From: Microcoleus sp036705565 | GTDB taxonomy: Bacteria > Cyanobacteriota > Cyanobacteriia > Cyanobacteriales > Microcoleaceae | Length of the DNA: 64,000 bases | Reading direction: 5' to 3' (one strand) | Assembly: GCA_036705565.1 (NCBI GenBank) | Contig: JAUBUY010000037.1 | Shown here: positions 60,225 through 64,000 of the stretch, one piece after another | How the letters are laid out: every line of letters starts with the position of its first letter | Position numbering within the stretch: the first letter of the stretch is position 1 | Notes under the pieces: generated by a model | What the model was told of the DNA's origin: nothing | What the model saw: only the letters and a program-made list of their open reading frames with translations | The model's database searches: none | Made by a program: the position numbers and the translations under genes

Positions 60225-61115
60225 ATGGCACATAGCTGGTGGGAAATTAGAATTCTTTGCGATCCGGCGCTGGAAGATATCATCTTTTGGCGTCTGGAAC
60301 GGTTTAACTGTCGGGGAACTGCTACTGAGATCAAAAGCAATTCCTGCCTGATGTCGGCTTATTTGCCCGAAGAACAGGCAGGATTGCTGGATTTGGCCGC
60401 TCTGTCTCTGTGGCTGCGCCAAGATGCTCTGTGTGCAGGTTTGCCCCTACCTGCGATGCAGTGGGATTTGATTGAAGACGAAGACTGGGGCAGCACTTGG
60501 AAGGAGCACTGGCAGCCTCAAGAAGTGGGCGATCGCTTTTTAATTAATCCGGCTTGGTTGCCCTTACCGACTGATACCGATCGCGTTATTTTGCGTTTAG
60601 ATCCGGGTGTGGCTTTCGGTACGGGTGCTCACGCTACTACTCAACTTTGTCTGGAGTCGCTGGAAATGCGTCTCGGTTTTGATGACAAAGAGTGCATCGT
60701 TGCTGATATCGGCTGCGGATCGGGTATTTTGTCGATCGGCGCGGTGTTGTTGGGCGCTACAAAAGTTTATGCTTTGGATACAGATCCTTTGGCAGTGCGA
60801 TCGACTATTAGCAACAGGCTACTCAACCGCGTTAATTCTCAGCAGTTGGTTGCAGAGCTCGGAAGTATCGATCGCTTGAAAGAAATGGTCGATGAGCCGA
60901 TCGACGGTTTGATCTGCAACATTTTAGCAGAAGTAATCATCGATTTAATCCCGCAGTTCACTGCAATTAGCAAACCGACTACTTGGGCCGTGCTCAGCGG
61001 CATTTTGCTCGAACAAGCTAAGCCAATTGCCGACACTCTCGAACAGCACGGCTGGATTGTGGCTACTCTGTGGAAGCGCCAAGATTGGTGTTGTTTTAAT
61101 ATTCGGCGCAGTTAG
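60225..61115 (+). CDS. prmA: ribosomal protein L11 methyltransferase
   Basis: 296 residues. It trimethylates ribosomal protein L11 with S-adenosylmethionine. Conserved parts: SWWEIRILCDP at the N-terminus, DPGVAFGTGAHATTQLCLES, the SAM loop VADIGCGSGILSIGAVLLGA and the NILAEVIIDLIPQF motif. The serA-prmA order is common in cyanobacteria; the 184-bp gap here holds TAAAATC-type repeats. Confidence 0.95.
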   Translation: MAHSWWEIRILCDPALEDIIFWRLERFNCRGTATEIKSNSCLMSAYLPEEQAGLLDLAALSLWLRQDALCAGLPLPAMQWDLIEDEDWGSTWKEHWQPQEVGDRFLINPAWLPLPTDTDRVILRLDPGVAFGTGAHATTQLCLESLEMRLGFDDKECIVADIGCGSGILSIGAVLLGATKVYALDTDPLAVRSTISNRLLNRVNSQQLVAELGSIDRLKEMVDEPIDGLICNILAEVIIDLIPQFTAISKPTTWAVLSGILLEQAKPIADTLEQHGWIVATLWKRQDWCCFNIRRS

Positions 61116-61195
61116 CGTTTTGAGATTTGAGAGTTGAGATTTTAGGACATTTGTATTCCTTCTGAGCCATCTGGATTACTTGGTATGCGATCGGG

Positions 61196-61300
61196 TTCAA
61201 CCTCTCGCACAGCTTGATATATTTATTGATAAAAAGTAGAAGTAATCGCGCTACTATCAAAGTATAAACAGCTTGAACAAGAAAGCTATGGACGTTGAAG
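61196..61300. repeat. upstream region duplicated at 62478-62595
   Basis: Both copies share ACCTCTCGCACAG, GATA(T/C)ATTTATTG, AAAAGTA(G/A)AAGTAA, and AAACAGCTTGAACAAGAAAG before the ATG. The duplication includes the presumed promoter and start of two pentapeptide genes. Confidence 0.8.
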
Positions 61301-61770
61301 AACTATATAGGCGTTACGCTGCTGGCGAAAGAGATTTTCCGGGTGTAGATTTAAGTCATGCTAACTTAAACATTGCTAACGTAGAAGACATCGAAGAACT
61401 CGAACCAGGTCAGAATGATTTGAGGGGTATCAATCTCAGCGGTGCTAACTTGACTGTGGCTAATCTGAGTTTTGTTAATCTCAGTGGTGCTAATTTGAGC
61501 AGTGCTAACTTAGATTCTGCTAGTTTATGGGTTACTATATTGACGGGTGGTGATTTGAGGGATGCTATTCTGGATTATGCTGAACTGGCAAGCGACTTAG
61601 TGGATGTTGACTTGAGAGAAGCTAGCCTGGAGTGTACGCAGTTGATTGGCACTAATCTCACCAGAGCCAACTTGATGGGTGCATACTTTTCAGCCACCGG
61701 AGAAGGTCGTTTGATTTTCTGCAACACCATCATGCCGGATGGCACAATTAGAAGTGACAATGGCTCCTAA
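61288..61770 (+). CDS. pentapeptide-repeat protein (first copy)
   Basis: 160 residues from the ATG at 61288; a TTG five codons earlier is less likely. N-terminus MDVEELYRRYAAGERDFPGV, then A(N/D)LXX pentapeptides from about residue 22 (LSHANLNIANV, LSGANLTVANLSFVNLSGAN), forming a right-handed quadrilateral helix. Possible roles include DNA mimicry or protein binding; unknown here. The first 50 residues and the upstream about 100 bp are duplicated at 62583. Confidence 0.85.
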   Translation: MDVEELYRRYAAGERDFPGVDLSHANLNIANVEDIEELEPGQNDLRGINLSGANLTVANLSFVNLSGANLSSANLDSASLWVTILTGGDLRDAILDYAELASDLVDVDLREASLECTQLIGTNLTRANLMGAYFSATGEGRLIFCNTIMPDGTIRSDNGS

Positions 61771-61888
61771 CTTGTGTGGGGCTTTTGACGGGGTTGAGAC
61801 CCCGTCATATTTTATGATTCGATTATTTCCTCAATCTCCAGAGGGAATATTTGAGAAAAAGTCAAGCTCAGTCAACTCCTCGATTTGG

Positions 61889-62455
61889 TTAATCGTCAGA
61901 TTCCATCTCAGCATATTTATCAGTCACAACTTGTCCATCTGGCATGATAGTATTTCGCTTGTAGCTGTCGCTTAAATCGCAACCTTCAACGAGTGCTCCT
62001 CTCAAATTGGCCTCATACAGACAAGTTTCACCCATAATTGCATTTCTAAGGTCTGCTCCTTCCAGATTGGCTCGTTCCAAGCTAACTTCAACTAAAAGAG
62101 TATTTCTCAGGTTGGCATTCCGGAGATTAGTACATTCCAAATTACTACCTGTCAAGTTGGCATTACTTAGATTAGCTCTCTCCAAGGAAGCACTTTCTAG
62201 GTTGGTTTCTAAATAAGTATTAGACAAGTCTGCTTCGTCCAGAATAGCATAGCTCAAGTCAGCGAATTGCAACTTAGCTGACTTAAAAATGCTACGCCTG
62301 AGATTGGCTTCTTGCAGACGAGCGCTCATCAAGTTAGCTTCAGTGAAGTCAGCCTCACTCAAGTTTACGCCTCTTAGTTTGGCACGTTGTAGGTTAACAC
62401 GACGAAAATCTCTTTCACCCGCCGCGTACCTTTTGAGCAGTTCTTCTGCGTTCAT
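61889..62455 (-). CDS. pentapeptide-repeat protein (antiparallel, between the copies)
   Basis: 188 residues. MNAEELLKRYAAGERDFRRV, then about 25 pentapeptide units (LRGVNLSEADFTEANLMSAR, LERANLSNANLTGSNLECTN) and the family tail NTIMPDGQVVT, which it shares with its neighbours. Related to, but more diverged than, the two flanking copies, and oppositely oriented. Confidence 0.9.
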   Translation of the reverse strand: MNAEELLKRYAAGERDFRRVNLQRAKLRGVNLSEADFTEANLMSARLQEANLRRSIFKSAKLQFADLSYAILDEADLSNTYLETNLESASLERANLSNANLTGSNLECTNLRNANLRNTLLVEVSLERANLEGADLRNAIMGETCLYEANLRGALVEGCDLSDSYKRNTIMPDGQVVTDKYAEMESDD

Positions 62456-62582
62456 AACTTGCCTCTTTAATCTATTTACACTTTCACTGGTTCTACCTCT
62501 CGCACAGTTTGATACATTTATTGGTAAAAAGTAAAAGTAACAGTGCTACTATGAAATTATAAACAGCTTGAACAAGAAAGCT

Positions 62583-63263
62583 ATGGACGTTGAAGAACTA
62601 TATAGACGTTACGCTGCGGGAGAGAGAGATTTCCCTGGAGTTGATTTAAGTCATGCTAACTTAAACGTTGCTAACGTGGAAGACCTCGAAGAACTCGAAC
62701 CAGGTCAAAATTACTTGAGCGGTATCAATTTCAGCGGTGCGAACTTGAGGATGGCCAATCTGAGTTATGTTAATCTCAGCGGTGCTAACTTGAGTGGCGT
62801 CCAACTATGCGATGGCGATTTGAGTGAGGCGAACTTATCTGGTACCAACTTAAGCAATGCTAACCTGTTCTATACCAGCTTGATTAAAGCAGATATGAGT
62901 GGAGCAGATTTGAGTGGAGCCAACTTGAACTGTACTCAATTAAACTGTGCTGATCTGAGTGGAGCTAACCTGAGTAAAACCAATTTAGCCGAAGCTGACC
63001 TAAGCGGAGCAGATTTAAGTCAAGCAGACCTGAGTGGAGCTAACCTGGAAGAAGCATCACTGGCGGAAGTCAACTTGACTGGGGCTTGTTTAACAGATAC
63101 TTATCTAGGTGAACCCCTGCTCACAAGAGCTAATCTAACAGGAGTAAATTTAAGTGAAGCGATCGTTGATTTAGAGTTGGCTAACATTAGTGGAATTGAA
63201 GGGGCAATCTTCTGCAATACAATCATGCCCGATGGCAGCACGAGGAATGACCATTGTGAGTGA
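62583..63263 (+). CDS. pentapeptide-repeat protein (second copy, longer)
   Basis: 226 residues from the ATG at 62583. The first about 45 residues are nearly identical to the copy at 61288 (MDVEELYRRYAAGERDFPGV). Then it diverges and has more repeats (LSGANLSGVQLCDGDLSEAN). It ends with the shared tail FCNTIMPDGSTRND. The two copies probably arose by a recent segmental duplication and then changed repeat number. Confidence 0.9.
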   Translation: MDVEELYRRYAAGERDFPGVDLSHANLNVANVEDLEELEPGQNYLSGINFSGANLRMANLSYVNLSGANLSGVQLCDGDLSEANLSGTNLSNANLFYTSLIKADMSGADLSGANLNCTQLNCADLSGANLSKTNLAEADLSGADLSQADLSGANLEEASLAEVNLTGACLTDTYLGEPLLTRANLTGVNLSEAIVDLELANISGIEGAIFCNTIMPDGSTRNDHCE

Positions 63264-63338
63264 GTCTTCCACTCTAAGCTGAAGTTCCCCCAGATGAGAA
63301 CTTCAACTTAAACAGCGCAAACTGAGAACTGTGAAGAC

Positions 63339-64000
63339 TTATGTAACCACAGATGGAAAATCATTTACGTTAGTAGGTCCAGAATAAATCCGGTTTTCAA
63401 TTACATTTTCGATTTCATCTGGAAGATTTGACAAAAGATCTAGACCTGTAAGTTCTTCGACCTCTCTGACCGTAGTTATTTGATCTTGCCATCGCGGTGG
63501 AATTATATCTGGCGGATTAGCAATGCCATTAGGCATAGTAACAGCAATCACAGGTGTGTTTACTGTAATATCTGCTATTCCTTGACCGGGTTCAACAAAC
63601 ATAATAACTTTCCAAGTGTACTCAGGGACGTTAATGTTTTCTAAGTTGAGAGGATTTTCAGGCGGAAGGGCATCATTAATCGAATCATATCCTCCTGCAA
63701 TATTGTAAAGTTCCCAACCACGCCTCTGAGCAACTTGCCGACTAAAGCGTTCAAGCTGTCGCCATGCACCGGTTCTATTACTACTTCTCTCTTGTGGAAG
63801 TAAGTTTGTTGTCAAGAAGGTAGCAAACTGATCTTTCTGAGTTCTGTTACGATGTTCTCTAGCAGTCATGTGACCTCGGTCAAAACCACTACCTCTGTAC
63901 TCCCATCCCTCAGTTGTCTCTAATTCACTGGGAAGTTCGCTATCCGACCTCCAAGGAAAAGGATCTAAAGGATCTAGATTGTCATCTCTCTCAGGAGGTT
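63339..64000 (-). CDS. DNA/RNA non-specific endonuclease (partial, runs off the window)
   Basis: At least 220 residues; the frame stays open to the right edge, beyond the first in-frame ATG at 63869. The catalytic signature of the NUC1/NucA family, FDRGHM (about 63867-63884), is upstream of that ATG, so a gene start there would lose the catalytic His. Downstream are the metal-binding Asn region (FLTTNLLPQERSSNRTGAWR), WELYNIAGG and the IMFVEPGQGIADIT segment. It degrades DNA and RNA non-specifically and is usually secreted or used in competition. The N-terminal part lies outside the window. Confidence 0.85.
   Translation of the reverse strand, partial: PPERDDNLDPLDPFPWRSDSELPSELETTEGWEYRGSGFDRGHMTAREHRNRTQKDQFATFLTTNLLPQERSSNRTGAWRQLERFSRQVAQRRGWELYNIAGGYDSINDALPPENPLNLENINVPEYTWKVIMFVEPGQGIADITVNTPVIAVTMPNGIANPPDIIPPRWQDQITTVREVEELTGLDLLSNLPDEIENVIENRIYSGPTNVNDFPSVVT

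Overview
The window looks like chromosome from a filamentous cyanobacterium, most likely an Oscillatoria/Microcoleus-type organism (inference). The evidence is the HIP1 octamer GCGATCGC (e.g. 545-552), cyanobacterial marker genes (pipX, ycf66, DUF3086, DUF3119, PSII S4-domain protein, NatFGH transporter, fasciclin, pentapeptide proteins), a dense load of 7-bp and 4-bp tandem repeats, and several families of palindromic MITE-like elements. A 100-base N gap at 29192-29291 is flanked by identical 54-bp sequence, so it is probably a scaffolding artefact.

Bases 1-4320 are unlike the rest. They hold a TOPRIM/DUF3987 primase-like gene, two small ribbon-helix-helix (RHH) genes and a coiled-coil gene, and they end at a terminator abutting the 3' end of tRNA-Gly(UCC). 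This looks like one end of an integrated plasmid-like element. Four families of short direct repeats run through it (TGTGGACA, TGTAGACA, CTAGACA, GGAGACAA, all containing GACA). Each is tied to one gene or intergenic region and most are spaced at about 11 bp. The CTAGACA array has 14 sites with a single 12-bp slip. The layout recalls ParR/parC-type centromeres bound by RHH proteins and is the best candidate here for an undescribed system.

Bases 4400-18300 (mostly minus strand) hold uvrC with two low-complexity in-frame insertions, a polar amino-acid ABC transporter (NatF, NatG, NatH and a BgtA-like ATPase, interrupted by a DUF29 gene), and a giant hybrid histidine kinase. Bases 18400-25150 carry a fasciclin protein, a probable orphan toxin-immunity pair, hspA, an MlaE-type permease, DUF3119, DUF3086 and plsY. 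Bases 25150-32700 (minus) hold the cyanobacterial cluster der - cbiQ - acpS - pipX - pipY - sepF - proC plus a Uma2 nuclease. This links nitrogen signalling, PLP homeostasis, proline synthesis and cell division.

Bases 32900-43500 hold a nucleoside transporter, an acireductone dioxygenase-like cupin, a CBS-HEPN protein, and an ECF sigma/ChrR anti-sigma pair divergent from DUF4331, TPR and NicO metal-transporter genes. Bases 43700-60000 hold DUF6918, ycf66, cobQ, a small ferredoxin, a membrane coiled-coil protein, an SDR, the PSII S4 protein, a SWIM/SNF2 pair, a truncated Uma2 fragment inside a 20-bp inverted repeat, and serA. Bases 60200-64000 hold prmA, three pentapeptide-repeat genes (two recently duplicated together with their upstream region), and the 3' part of a DNA/RNA non-specific endonuclease running off the window.
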